A stretch of 64,000 nt of DNA from Forficula auricularia (taxonomy: Eukaryota > Arthropoda > Insecta > Dermaptera > Forficulidae). The notes under the pieces are model-generated. The model made no database searches. It had not been told where the DNA came from and saw nothing but the letters and a program-made list of their open reading frames with translations. Both the position numbers and the translations under genes were made by a program. How positions within the stretch are numbered: the stretch's first letter is position 1; each line of letters starts with the position of its first letter. Of this stretch, positions 11,195 to 23,149 are shown one piece after another. The stretch spans positions 17,244,474-17,308,473 of the forward strand of contig JALMQS010000085.1 in assembly GCA_024734495.1 (NCBI GenBank). The letters run 5' to 3'.

Positions 11195-11725
11195 AGGGTA
11201 TGGTCAAGTATTGTAATCGTGCATGAAAAAAGTGGTTTTTTCCTTCTTTTTTTCTAAATATCTCAAAAACGGCTAAAACTATTTTGATTAAAAAAATTGA
11301 GCTAAACCATGGCATTTCGCTCTACAAAAAAATCTTTAATAAGTGAACATCGAAAAAATTATATTTTTCAGGATAATTGTTTTGTCTAAATGTCTGTTAT
11401 TTGGTCTGTCTGTTAGTCTGGTTGTTAGTCTGTGATTTACCAAATTTTTGTGGACGATCTAGCTCAAGGACTAGTGTGAATATCGAAACCAAATTTCAAA
11501 CGTAGTTTTGGTTCATTGAGATTAAGATCTGATTAGATTTTGGTGCATATCGACCCAAAATTAAGAGGGCGGGTTAAAAATTAAAAATCTAGGCCGTTTG
11601 AGCAAACTGAACCAAATTTTGTATACATAATCAGTGGATCACCAGAAGTTTAAAAATGCAAAACCTAACCTCACAAAATGGGGGGGGGGGGGGGCAAAAA
11701 TGAAAATCTTGGCCATTTACCTTTA
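11195..11725. mobile_element. Inverted copy of the 9665-10475 element
   Basis: The reverse complement of 9990-10470: 'tatggtcaagtattgtaatc', 'gtgcatgaaaaaagtgg', 'ccatggcatttcgctctac', 'tttgtatacataatcagtgg' all match. Together the two form arms of a 2-kb inverted repeat around a spacer (10475-11195). A run of about 14 G at 11681-11694 replaces the C-rich tract of the other copy. Confidence 0.85.
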
Positions 11726-12700
11726 AAATATTGTTAATTTTATCTTCCAATTTCACTTTTGCATAGTTTCCTATTTTTAATTTTACATTTATATTTAATT
11801 TAAGTTTGTTTTCAAATTCCCATTTCGGTATTCATATTATTATTTTTATTTCAATCTCTCATTTTCCAACTTTTAATTATTATTAAACATAGGTCCTTGG
11901 ATGGGGAGGTTTCGCTCGAAGTCGAAATTTAATAAATGTAATTTTTACATCTATTGTATGTTTTTTGTAAATTTTTTTTAAAATTATTTAGTTATTTATT
12001 TATTATTTCAATCTCTGATTATGTATCTTTATTTTTATACTTAGATATGTTTCGATTTTTGTTTCTATATTGTCAAAAATCTTGTAAAACAAAAATATTT
12101 AAATTTATCTTATACTCTAAGAGGATTTCTATTCTCCGAGTATTAATAAAAAATTTTAATTCTAAAATACAAAAGAGCGCGGATAAGAATCATCTCTCTT
12201 TCTTTAGAACTATGGTGTTTTGCAAGGATGGCTGAAACAGGTTAGAAGTGGCATCCAATTACAAGTCGAGGCCTGTTTCAGACAATTAGAGATGAATTTC
12301 TTAATTTCTATTATTCTAGGAATGGCCTTTTGCACTCGGACCAAAAAGATACTCGTTATATAGAGAGAGAATATTCAATTGGACTTCATTAAAATACAGA
12401 CAAAAATATACAAAAGAAATTACTTGTTTCGGCCCTAACTAGCAAACGTATCGAGTCTTGAAAAAGTTTTTACTTTGTTTTCTTTTCTTTTTATATTTAA
12501 TCGCAAACACTGAATTTTTTACAAATAACCGGGACAAAATGACAAACTGACCGGGGTACCTGAACCATACCTTTAAACTGTGACGTATGGTAAGCCTATA
12601 TATACATATATGGTATTTTTGAATTTACTTTAAAACCTACTAGTAGTTTGTTACAAATAATTATACATATATTATAATTTAGAAATATTAATTATGTGAT
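11726..12700. other. AT-rich non-coding DNA
   Basis: Low-complexity T-rich sequence; the 93-codon frame at 11954-12235 is a by-product of this composition (Phe/Leu/Ile/Lys-rich). 'ctcgaagtcgaaatttaataaat' (two parts) near 11915 may be a decayed tail of the retroposon family at 12701. Confidence 0.4.
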
Positions 12701-12905
12701 AGGGGAGATTGGACTGGGATTGAATAATGGAATTGGAATAATTATCGGAAAAGAGGGTTTTTTCCTCTTATTAAAAACAAGGACTAAAAAGATGATCAAG
12801 GACACTCGATGGTGGAGAAGTAATCTCCGGAGTCGAAGCTAAAATACAATGTATACATTAATTCATGTAAAATAATTGGTTTAATAAAATTTATAAATTT
12901 ATAAT
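12701..12905 (+). mobile_element. SINE-like retroposon, copy 1 (205 bp)
   Basis: Shares 'aataattatcggaaaagagg', 'cctcttattaaaaacaagga', 'cgatggtggagaagtaatct' and 'aaaataattggtttaataaa' with 54520-54724, and more weakly with 28909-29180. Flanked by AATTATGTGAT (12690-12700) and AATTATGTCAT (12906-12916). It ends in an AATAAA-containing AT-rich tail. The same 205-bp length at 54520 suggests a full-length short retroposon. I see no clear tRNA A/B boxes. Confidence 0.75.
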
Positions 12906-12916
12906 AATTATGTCAT

Positions 12917-14169
12917 GTTAATTAAATCAAAAACAATAGTATTTCAAGAAATGAAATGAAAATTTACAATTTAGTTATCATTCATTCAAGTGAGCTCCAA
13001 TCCTAACTAAAACATGTATTTTATTATATTTAAATTATTAGAACGGCTGCAATTCTAACTGGCTTCGATAGTGCCCCTCCCCAATCATCTGCATAATTTA
13101 CATTTACATCATTTATAAACTAATAATGAACTATGAAAGAGAATTCACTCTGTCTTGAGTTCAAGTTTAGTTTACAAATACCCCCCATCCAATTTTCAAT
13201 CTATCCCGACTTAACGACTTGCACGGGGCACACCAAAACAGCCAAGCATTTACTAAATAAACGATTTTGGTGATCGGATTGTGTGAATTGTGAGGTGAAC
13301 TCGGATCCAAGGTGAAGTCGAAAAGGACAGAGTGGACCATGAGAATTCGCTTAAAGCTATTTTGAATTAAAAGTCCACTGTTAATGTTTATCATTTAGTA
13401 CGTCGTATAATGAAATATTTTTAAAGTTCTCTCAACAACAAACATTCAAATAAAATATTAAGTGTCTTTATTTATGAGGAAATGTTTCTAACTGAAGACA
13501 AGATCTGCTAAATGAGTGATTAATAACAAACTAAGTTTATTTTCAACCATTTGTTTACCGGATCTTAGGCCGCTGTGTATGACTTCGGGCTCCGCTGGCT
13601 GCATATATACAAGAATATTTCGTAATTTAATACAATATATATAGTATTGATATCTATAATTTTAATGAAATAAATAAATACTTTCTTTTCTTCTTCTAAT
13701 ATCGCAGAAATATCACATTTAAAAACGAATTTAAAATATGATTATTATTGAAAATTTATGTACATCTGAAATGAATTGCTGCTAATAAATCAAGATTAAT
13801 AGAAAAGTTAGTATTGTTTGTTAATTACGAGAATCAATTACAATATTAAACAAAAGAATATATACATATTAATGAAGTTTTTGTAAAAATTGTATTCTTA
13901 ACAAAAATTAAAAGAAATATAAAATTAATGAAATAAAATTTTATCTTTCATATATTTTATAGAATATTTTAGATATTTGATGTAAAAATAAATACTCAAG
14001 TACTATTCTTTTATACACTTGTAGCAGAAGGCTTCTTTTGCTCTCACTTAAGCAGTTGGGGGTAATTTTGATCATTATTAGGTTGCTCGATGTTGAAAAT
14101 CTCATCAGTGAAAGAATATGTTTAAATCAATCATCAGGGACCATCCGATGGGGATATTTTTCCAAACAT
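12917..14169. other. AT-rich non-coding DNA
   Basis: No gene recognised. The patch at 13160-13400 is less AT-rich and open on the minus strand (75 codons), without a recognisable domain. Confidence 0.35.
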
Positions 14170-14345
14170 TTCTGCTTTATCGTTTATGGTCGTGATCGAA
14201 CTTCAAATTCCCGGCTTCCTGTAACAATATTTCGAACATAGTTATCGCATATTCCGAGGTCCTTTAGCATCTTTCCCAGCGGTTTCCCGGATTGTCATCG
14301 TGGATCTTGTTAATGTTGTCCATGTCGTTGCAGTAGCCGAACAAC
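14030..14345 (-). pseudogene. Possible degenerate Tc1/mariner-type transposase remnant
   Basis: Read on the minus strand, 14190-14300 gives GKPLGKMLKDLGICDNYVRN followed by IVTGSREFEVRSRP, then a stop. This resembles the helix-turn-helix region of Tc1/mariner/IS630 transposases, where a KDLGxSxxxVRNIV pattern is common. A frameshift precedes it (HDDNPG in another frame) and stops follow it. No catalytic D,D,D/E part is recognisable. The GC-rich MITE at 14348 abuts it. Weak identification. Confidence 0.35.
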
Positions 14346-14347
14346 CA

Positions 14348-14590
14348 CTTCAATAGCCGGATACTGACTGAGGATTTGGCTCGTCACAGGCCAGCTCCTT
14401 GAGGCAAATGCCTGGACGGTCAGTACGTGCCTCGTCTGAGGCTGCCTCGGCCCGATCTATCGTTTGTCGGTTTTTTGAATGCTCAAAGGCGCCTCGGGTC
14501 GTTTCCTGCGTTCACTCAGGACAGTTCTGCGGAAAACGCCCGAGGCAGCCTCGAGAGGCTGCTCGCTCAGTCAGTATCCGGCTATTGAAG
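14348..14590. mobile_element. GC-rich MITE with 24-bp inverted ends
   Basis: Ends CTTCAATAGCCGGATACTGA (continuing CTGAG) at 14348 and its exact reverse complement finishing at 14590. A second internal inverted pair, gaggctgcctcgg (about 14438) versus cgaggcagcctc (about 14540), makes a multi-stem structure. It is strongly GC-rich in an AT-rich neighbourhood. The open frame across it (14399-14635) is a by-product of composition. Confidence 0.85.
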
Positions 14591-16189
14591 ATCCGATGTC
14601 CACAATCCTTTGACTACGTCATAGACTTTGCATGAATCCACTTGTTTTTACAGTGTCGGAAGCATTCATTCATGACTTTTATAATTCAATAATAACAGAA
14701 TACTTTAATTGACCGTTCATTTAAGGCTAACCGAAAAATAATAAGCCAGAAAAATGCACGAGGTTGACCTCATACAGAGGGGTTTCGTACCTTATAACTC
14801 CCAAAATACTTGCAATATCAAATTTATTCTTATTTATCGTTGACAAGGAGAGAATGAGTGAATATGCGAAATTTTTACATTCTTTTAAGTTAAGCCGTTT
14901 CTAAACGCCGACGGGTACAAAAATCGCCACAGACACTTTGGAGCTCTCACACAGCATCATTTTAAATTGAAATAAATAAAAAAAAATAATATTAATAAAT
15001 AAAACAAATTCTATTAAAAAAAAAAATCTTTTCACAATTTATTTTTTTTGACCCCACAAAAACCCGGCCCTCCCTAATATAAATATTTTATTAAAATTTT
15101 GATACGATTTTTGATTTATGCGTGAAAATGAATATGTAAACTTCTAAATTTCAAGGTTGTATCTTATTTAGTTTACGAGCTACAATGCTCTGAGAGACCT
15201 CTAGACAGACAGACATTGTAGAGACACCAGGAGGGTCTCGATTTACTTTTTAAACGGTATTCTAAAATAACAGAAAATTTGACTAGAAATGCAATGAAAG
15301 TAACAAAATGAGTGAAAATCCTAAAAAATGAGTCAAAGCAAGAAAAGAGAGAGATAATAAACTCCATGTCACATTTAAACCAGCAAAAAAATACTTTTCA
15401 TTTATTTTTGAAAAATATAGGTTATCTTCAACAGTGTCAATGTTTTTCCAAATAATAATTTTTAAATATATAAAACATAAATAATATATATGTATATATG
15501 CTTATTCTAACAAATTCGATGATAAGAAAACATTTTTTCTTGAAACGTCTTCAGTTCTATTATATTAATTTTAATTATTTCATTATAAAATAATTAGCTT
15601 GAATTTTACGGTAATTTCTTTAAATAATTCAATTATGAATTTTATATTATGCAGATTATAGATCTAGACTACAATAGATTCCTTCTCAAGTACTACATGG
15701 TCTCTTGTGAAGAAGACCTAATTTTGCTTTATCATGCAACACGTCATTTCATTAAAGAGCAGATTATCGAGTTAATCATTAAGAAAAAAAATTACCTATG
15801 CTAAAGAATGTTTTTATCTATTGATATTCAATAAATATATTAAGATCAGGAATATTATGATACATTTTATTAACGAATGAATAGACTAGTTGTTTTTATA
15901 TCATTTATGCACAAACAAACATTATTTTATGAGATCCAATTGCAAAATGAGAGGTGAAAAATCAGAAATTAACAAAATATAGTTCGAAAGATATTTTCGA
16001 ATTAGTCTATACATGCACTGGCCAACACACATTTTCTTGGCTAAAATTTTGGACCAATTTCTAGGATTATTTGACATGCTGATTGTAAAAATAACTCTAG
16101 TTTTTGAGTTACATTAGAATAAATCTTCGAAAAGATGATAATTTTTGAGTGGTATTAATTCAGAACAGCAATACGTGAAATCAAAATAC
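14591..16189. other. AT-rich non-coding DNA
   Basis: No gene recognised. 15180-15240 (agacctctagacagacagac) resembles retroelement-tail sequence near 28010 and 23400. Confidence 0.35.
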
Positions 16190-16280
16190 AGTAAACTCTT
16201 GATTATATGCGGGAGTGAGTGGATGGGGCCCCCCGCGGATAAGCAAATTATGCGGATAATATCCAAATAGTTCGGATACA
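16190..16280. mobile_element. Left end of a pogo/Tigger-like element (remnant)
   Basis: TA followed by CAGTAAACTCTTGATTATAT and GCGGGAG, then 'gcggataagcaaattatgcg'. pogo-type elements start CAGT...CTC and insert at TA. No matching right end was found, so this is a fragment. Confidence 0.45.
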
Positions 16281-17124
16281 ACACAAATCAACACGAATAA
16301 AATTTTCTTATTTATTTCTAAAAATGCCTAGAATATAGAGAAAACTCATTTTGGGTGACATCAATGTGTAAGTATTTGTAGTGAGTTTATTTTGGTATCA
16401 CAACTGCGAAAAGTGATTAGATTTTGTATTAAATAACTTCGGAGCTTCCATTTGAAAATCAATGAAAATTAGAAAAAATTGTATCATTTGTAAAATGTAG
16501 TCTTCCTAGATTAGCAGAATTTGTCGATTTCCTCAATTTTTTTTGGAAGATGTTTACTAGAGAACATGAGGTAGGTTCCACTTTCTTTCCTCAGTGGGTC
16601 AAAGTTCAGCTACTTTCATTTTATCATAATATACGATGATACATGAAAGCAACAATTTACGGTAAGCCATACCAATAGTCAATGTTATGTTATGCAGTGT
16701 AAGCACTACACCAGAGATGACAATAATGGTCCTGGGCTTTAAGATAATTATTCTACTCCCACAATCGAATCATACATAAAAATGTTAGAGCACCTTGAAA
16801 AAAATCATAAACTCTAAATTTCGGAGATTTTATTTACGAAACTATTTTTTGAGTTTATAAAAATAATCATTTAAGCCTAATTTAAAATAACAACCTATAC
16901 TAAATTTATTTATAGGTCAAGATTAGTGAAATTAATTTTTTTTAAATCTATAGGGAAGACCGGGGCTGGTTGTCACAAGTCTCAGTTCTCGATCACTATT
17001 GCTTCTTAGTGGTCTAAACTCACAGCACGATCACAATATTCTGAGTAAGGTGCATACTGTATATGTCGCAGTAAAAACCCGTTATTATTAAGAACGGGTT
17101 CTTACTATAATAATAAAAAATTGG
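16281..17124. other. AT-rich non-coding DNA
   Basis: No gene recognised. A short inverted pair, 'acccgttattattaagaac' with 'gggttcttactataataata', lies at 17078-17120. Confidence 0.35.
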
Positions 17125-17191
17125 GCAAAATTGCAAGGTGGGTTTCACAAAAACAAAAAAATGAAATGAAACAAAAATGAGTTTAGAATTT

Positions 17192-17227
17192 GATATATTT
17201 CGGGTTGTCAGCCCATCATCAGGAGTC
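17192..17227 (-). ncRNA. Hammerhead-ribozyme-like motif (copy D)
   Basis: Minus strand: CTGATGA, extra T, GGG-loop-CCC stem (GGGCTGACAACCC), then GAAA and TATATC. The conserved hammerhead core (CUGAUGA and GAAA flanking stem II) is present, with one extra base before stem II. It lies beside one arm (about 17127-17190, 'caaggtgggtttcac') of the same foldback family as copy E, but the opposite arm is missing. Cleavage activity unknown. Confidence 0.45.
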
Positions 17228-17735
17228 AGAGAAAATTTCTCTTACTAGTTAAAACGCATTTCGCTGAATACCTTTGTGGCAACTAGAATTTACTGATGGT
17301 GGTTGAGTTTGGTCCAAAGGTCTAGATTCTTTATTTTTGACCTTTTCAAAATTTTGCTGGGTATATATTTTTATAAATATATTTTATGAAATATTAAATA
17401 ATAATATTTGTAATATTAATTATTTTACCGAGAGTAGGTAACACTTAAAGTACTCAACTAAAACCTTTTTAACTAGGTTTAAATAAGGATAAGTTAATCA
17501 TAAATATGATCAATAATAATATATATCTATGTTTCTATTTGTCTAAACTTAGGTTTATAAATTTTGCATATTCCCATAGCTATAAATTATTTATTGTAAT
17601 AATTATATTTTTGTATATAAACCGATTATGAGGTGAGAGTCATGATTCGAGGTCGATGAGCTTTTTGTATTATTATTTTTAATTTTTAAAGAGTTAGGTG
17701 TCGGCTCAAAGTGAACCATTTTTAATAAAAATTAA

Positions 17736-17905
17736 GTAAAAGTTTCAAGGTAGGTTTCAAAAAATAAAACAAATATACATATATGTTTTGAGTTTTATCT
17801 CGATATATATTTCGGGTTACGAGCCCATCATCAGCAGTTAACATAAAAAACTCAAAACATACATTTATATTTATTTTGTGAAACCTACCTTGAAACTCTT
17901 ACTTT
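17736..17905. mobile_element. Foldback element with hammerhead-like loop (copy E)
   Basis: Arms of about 58 bp: 'agtttcaaggtaggtttca' and 'tatgttttgagttttat' on the left recur inverted at 17846-17905. The loop (17803-17840, minus strand) reads CTGATGA-T-GGGCTCGTAACCC-GAAATATA, the same core as copy D. Non-coding. Related to Penelope-like element or retrozyme repeats by motif only. Confidence 0.6.
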
Positions 17906-18020
17906 TTTTATTATTATTATTTTTGTTCTTGGCTATTCATTAACTTTTTATTTTCTTGTATTCTTGAAAGAATAAATCGACGAACGTTCAGGATGTGTAT
18001 TATCACAGCCGAAGGTGAGC

Positions 18021-20162
18021 TTAAGGACGTTTCCTAATATAGCTTAGATGCAGTTCGCTCTTTCCCCTACTCTCACATGCGCAGAAAGGGAAAAATATTT
18101 TCACTGTGTCGTTTCTTCGATCTGGAAACATTGCATTCTTACCGACGCTAAAAGACAAAGAATAAAAAAAAAACACTTCATGAAACAGCTCAATGCTAAA
18201 TTCCAGATGAGAACAGTATAGCTAGGTTGAGAGAATTAGCTAAAAATCTCAAATGCACCAGCTGCAGAAGTTTTTTAGATATGGAAAAATTGAGTGATTT
18301 TAGTGCGACGTTGCCAAGTCGCCATCTCTCACTTGCCATGCCATGAGAGAAAAAATGAAAACCATCAAAAGTACCTAACTTTTAACATTTTTCATACAAA
18401 ACGAATACCGCTTGATACAATTATTTTAACAGAAACATATTTGTTATATCTTCAGTTAATGATTCTCAGTTTTTCAAAATAATTTCAAGAAAATTACGAT
18501 TGTTATTTAATGAAACAGTCGCTTTAACATCAATCGCAATAAGATTCGTGTGTTAAATATGCAAATTTCAATGGTCAATATAATAATAATAATAATTCTT
18601 TATTAGCTATTTTAGCTATCTATCATACAATTAAACAAATATATGTAATTTGTTTTTAAATAATACATTCAATTTTGAGATACAAAGATAAAGATAATTA
18701 ATACATTCTAAAATTATAACAATTTATAATAAACATATAAATGTATAACACACCACACATGACAATAAACAAATGAACACATGTACATAAATACTAATAT
18801 TAATAATAACAAAAATTCAAATTAATCCCACATTAAAAAAAAAAAAACAAAAATCACAATTTTGATACTATGAGATAACGAATATAACAAAAATAACAAT
18901 AATAATCTTTATTAGCCACTCTCTGCTATATTCATACAATTAACAAATATATATATATCTTTAACTAATACATTCAATTTTGAGAAACAAATGATAGACA
19001 TAATTCTAAAATATAACATATAATAATAAACATACAGATATATAATACACAATACATGACAATAAGTAACTATACACATACACATATGAGACAAGACCAA
19101 GGAGTGGATTACTGCATTTAAATAAATAATAAATAATGGGACACACACATATACATATATATTTATAAATATATTTACAATAATACATATATAATACACA
19201 ACATATACCTACATATCCACCCTTGCAACAAGGAATATACTGTTTATAAATACTAATTGACGAGATGATTTTTTACTCTTGTTGTGACAAAAGTAATAGT
19301 CTCATCTCTCTTTTGAATGCAACTAGGTTCTTAAGTTTTTTTATATGTTCGGGTAAGTTATTGTATGCTCTTAAGCCCTTATAAAATACATTATTCATTG
19401 TACTTGTTTTATTAACTCTACTCAAGTAGAAATCATTTCTCTGTCTTGTCCCGTATGAATGTGTGGGATTCGTTTAATCTAATATGTCCATCAGATATTC
19501 CGGTGCTAATTGATTTTTAATTTTATAAATAAATACCATAACCTGCATTTCTATACCATTCTTCACATCAAGCCACTCCAATGTATCAAGCATTGATTTG
19601 ACCTTTGTAAATTTATTGCACTTTAATATATTCCTCATGGCTTTGTTTTGTAGTTTCTGTAGACGCTCGCATGCTTTACAGAACATATATAATATTGTAG
19701 GGCAGTACATGAAGTGGGGCAAGATAGTAGTTTTATATACTAGTGATGCCGTATAAGAGGAAAGACATATAGCTATTCTGCCGAGTACACCTACTTTTTT
19801 TGTTATTTTATTTATTATATAATTTGCATGATCCCTGAACATTAGTCCGTCGTCAATTATGATGCCGAGATATTTTATTCTGTCAACTTGCTCTAAATTC
19901 CTATTTCCAATTTTTAAAGCATTATTTTTGCAATGTCTAAGTTTATTGTTCTTTGTGATCAGCATATATTTTGATTTTTCAGCATTTAGGCTTAATTTAT
20001 TGTAATTTAACCAGTCATGTACATCCTATTTACATATTTACAAATTCAGTGCCGCAAGGGCTATTGAAAAAAATTTCTACGTATAAAGAACACTTATAAA
20101 TATGTGTATTCAAAGTTTTAAAAGGATTGCAAGAAAATCGATTTATTAGGGAACGTCCTTAA
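18021..20162 (-). mobile_element. TTAA-ended MITE, copy 1, interrupted by a LINE
   Basis: Starts TTAAGGACGTTTCCTAATA and ends TTAGGGAACGTCCTTAA, inverted ends of about 18 bp. The interior matches the 682-bp copy at 22468-23149 in reverse orientation ('ttgcattcttaccgacgcta', 'tatgcaaatttcaatggtca', 'gaaaatcgatttattaggga'). The match is broken at 18582-20033 by a retrotransposon insertion. TTAA at both ends fits a TTAA target duplication (piggyBac-like) or TA within the ends. Confidence 0.85.
18582..20033 (-). pseudogene. Non-LTR retrotransposon fragment (RT C-terminus plus 3' UTR)
   Basis: The minus-strand frame at 19474-19965 (163 codons) encodes a reverse-transcriptase C-terminal region: LEQVDRIKYLGIIIDDGLMF, INKITKKVGVLGRI, YKTTILPHFMYCPTILY and LQKLQNKAMRNILKCNK. 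KYLGIIID and LQNKAMR are hallmarks of CR1/Jockey-group elements; this is a different family from the copies at 4.1 and 59-61 kb. The 5' part with YADD and the endonuclease is missing. The 3' tail (TAATAATAAT...) occurs twice, at 18582 and 18895, so the UTR is partly duplicated. Confidence 0.9.
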
Positions 20163-20875
20163 AGTTAGAAATAGGAAAAGAAGAATGGAACTACGAAAGT
20201 AAAATAAAATTTGTTCGCTTAAATTCGTCAATCTCTCTCTAATGTGAGTTTGAAAAAAAAATTAATGATAATAATTCTTTAAAAAATTCTCAAAATATCA
20301 AATCTGGATCAAGCATTATCGTGACGTAAACAAGCTAATTAAGTTTTTCTATCCACACTCTTGATCAATTTACAACGAAGATAATATACTCCATTAACAA
20401 ACAAGATTGATTTTTAATTTTATATTAATATCTAATTAACTGTATACTTGAACACGATCATTATTAACTCATCCCGAATGGGATTGTACCTATATTTATT
20501 TTCAAGTTTAAACAGTGTTAAAAATCGTCCTTGAAATTGAATTTGATCCATTATTCAAAGGCAATTTATAAGTGATTTAAAATCATATTCACTGTAACTC
20601 AATCATTTTCCCTTCAACTGTTTTTTAAACTGCTTGCCCTTTAGCCAAACACTCACCCCTTAAATAAAAGGGTTGTACCAAAAGGGTGATGGCTACCCAC
20701 AGCCGTGACACCCTTGTGAGATTGTACTTTAAACGCATCGCTACTCCCTCTTTTCTAGTTAATGGATTCACTTTTCCTATCTGAAGAATAAAGCAAATAC
20801 AATTAAACTTCGTTTTTTAAGAAAATTGAATAATTCTAAAGAAATTAATGAAGGTATAAATTAGATGTTTAAATA
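20163..20875. other. AT-rich non-coding DNA
   Basis: No gene recognised. 20660-20760 is slightly GC-richer (ccaaaagggtgatggctacc), with no identifiable element. Confidence 0.35.
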
Positions 20876-21109
20876 TGAGGCGTTCAAAAGCAGAGTGGAT
20901 CACCCTAAAATCTCATTTTCGCTGATAAACCTCTATAATCAATGTTTTTGATAAAACTAAATAGATAGAGTGGTCCAAACTTAGTTTTTAAACGTCCTTC
21001 TACATTACAGCATAGGTATCACTTTTGCCTCAAACATTAACTTCTATTTTGCTGGATTTCTTATAAAAAAACAAAATTGAGATGGTCCACTATGCTTTTG
21101 AATTCCTCG
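20876..21109. mobile_element. Mariner-like MITE
   Basis: Inverted ends TGAGGCGTTCAAAAGCAGAG (left) and, inverted, CGAGGAATTCAAAAGCATAG (right), each followed by a TGG(A)(T/C)CA motif and 'ctcattttg'-like sequence. TA is present at both junctions. (T/C)GAGG...TTCAAAA ends plus TA insertion fit mariner. 234 bp, non-coding. Confidence 0.75.
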
Positions 21110-21111
21110 TA

Positions 21112-22467
21112 TAAGCTCTTGAAATCCGAAGCATTTTTTAATAATGAAAACGAAGATGGCAAGATGTATAAGTCAAGATTGACACTCTCGCCCGACAAGG
21201 AAGGGATAATATTCAAGGAATGGATCTAAGTCCAATGTATTGTGTTGCAGGGTTTTGAAGTATTGAAAGTTGGAAAAATTCGGAATCAAGAAAGAAATTC
21301 CACCACCTAGAAATCATACACTGAGGAAACATTCCCAACCGAATACCTACTCTTGTTGCTTGGATGATGAGCGAAAATATAAGGTTTTTTTGTAAATGTA
21401 ATAGGTATTCAAGTACTTTTAATTAGGGTGTCAAATTCACAAAATTCAAGTAAGGGATATACCCTTAGTATTAGTTGATGTCACTGATCTAATACATTTT
21501 TCGTCAGCTGAGAATTGGATTTATCTAAGTTCACATATTCTTATTTTGAGAAATTGAAGTTCAAAGTTTTCAGATCCATTGTTTTTAAAGAGTTTTAGAA
21601 GATACACAACTAATACTACTAAGGGACCAAATGGAGTTGGTTCATTTTGTAAAAAGAAAGTCTTGTACATTAATAGTTAAAATTTTACAATTAATTTTGT
21701 TCACTCCAATTTTGTATCAACTGCTTGCAAGTTTCTCGATTCTAGGTAGAATTCGGTTTTATCATCTCTTACTTTACCATTGGATTATACACAAAAGGCT
21801 ATTTGAAAGCTACCATTTGTGTTCGCGAAGCATGAGGCCCAAGTTCAAGCCTCTTTCACTGCAAAAATGTAACCTATTAAATGAAGTTCCTAAACTAAGT
21901 CTGAAACACACCCCAACACACTTGAAGGATATACTAAAAATTTAAGTCAGTATATATGGTAAATACCACACTTATTTTGACAAGCATTGTGATACTTCAC
22001 TCTATAATTTGAAAACCGAGACTTAAGAGTCGACACGTTGTACGTTCTGATGAGAATATCTTGTCAAAAATATGCCTAATTTAGTTTCAATTTAAAACCT
22101 TTCAACTTACAAGTATTCATACTTAACCAAAAATGTAAAAAATATATTCTATCATGTTTCATTAAACTTAGAGCAAGATTCCAATAACTTCACCAAAGTT
22201 GTGTCTAATTAACACTACATATTTGTAAAAAAAATTTGTTTTTGATTTTATAATCTACAGGAAAAAATATTTTCCTTACTTATTTCTTGATTTTAAAAAT
22301 GTTCTTATAACGATAATAATAAAATACAATTGAGAGATAATATAAGTATATAAATTGAAAAAAATGTCAGGACATATAGCCCCTTAAAAACTTTTAGTGA
22401 TTTGGCAATCTTTTTGATAGTGAACATTTTGAGCAAGAAGTTCAAAGAAATACGGGTATACATTTCT
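21112..22467. other. Non-coding DNA, one unexplained open frame
   Basis: A 104-codon plus-strand frame at 21631-21945 has no recognisable domain, no evident splice context and hydrophobic/basic composition; I do not support it as a gene. The rest is AT-rich sequence. Confidence 0.35.
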
Positions 22468-23149
22468 TTAAAGACGTTCCCTAATAAATCGATTTTCTTG
22501 TAATCGTTTTAAAACTTTGAATACACATATTAATAAGTGTCCTTTATACGTAAAATTTTTTTTCAATAGTCCTTGCGGCATTAAATTGATAAATATTGAC
22601 CATTGAAATTTGCATATTTAACACGCGAACCCTATCCCGATTGATGTTAAAGCGAATGTTTCATTAAATAGCAATCGTAATTTTCTTGAAATTATTTTGA
22701 AAAACTGAGAATCATTAACTGAAGATTATAACAAATATTTTCCTGTTAAAATAATTGTATCAAGCGATATTCGTTTTGTATCAAAAATGTTAAAAGTTAG
22801 GTACTTTTGATGGTTTTCATTTTTTCTTTCATGGCATGGCAATTGAGAGATGTCGACTTGGCAACGTCACACTAAAAACACGTTTTTCCATATCTAAAAA
22901 ACTTCCGAAGCTGGTGCATTTGACATTTTTAGCTAATTCTCTCAGCCTAACTATACTGTTCTCATCTGGAATTTTGCATTGAGCTGTTTCATCAAGTGTT
23001 TTTTTTATTCTTTGTCTTTTAGCGTCGGTAAGAATGCAATGTTGCCAGATCCAAGAAACGACGCAGTGAAAATATTTTTGCCTTTCTGAGCATGTGAGAG
23101 TAGAGGAAAGAGCTAACTGCATCTGCGCTATATTAGGAAACGTCCTTAA
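22468..23149 (+). mobile_element. TTAA-ended MITE, copy 2 (uninterrupted)
   Basis: Starts (TTTA)AAGACGTTCCCTAATA and ends TATTAGGAAACGTCCTTAA. 682 bp, matching 18021-20162 minus its LINE and the partial copy at 63684. The left TTAA has drifted to TTTAAA. The 97-codon minus frame inside (22829-23122) has no recognised domain and is broken in copy 1. Confidence 0.85.

Noticed and set aside
21631..21945. 104-codon plus-strand frame
   Set aside because: No similarity I can recognise, no splice or start context, and composition like the surroundings.
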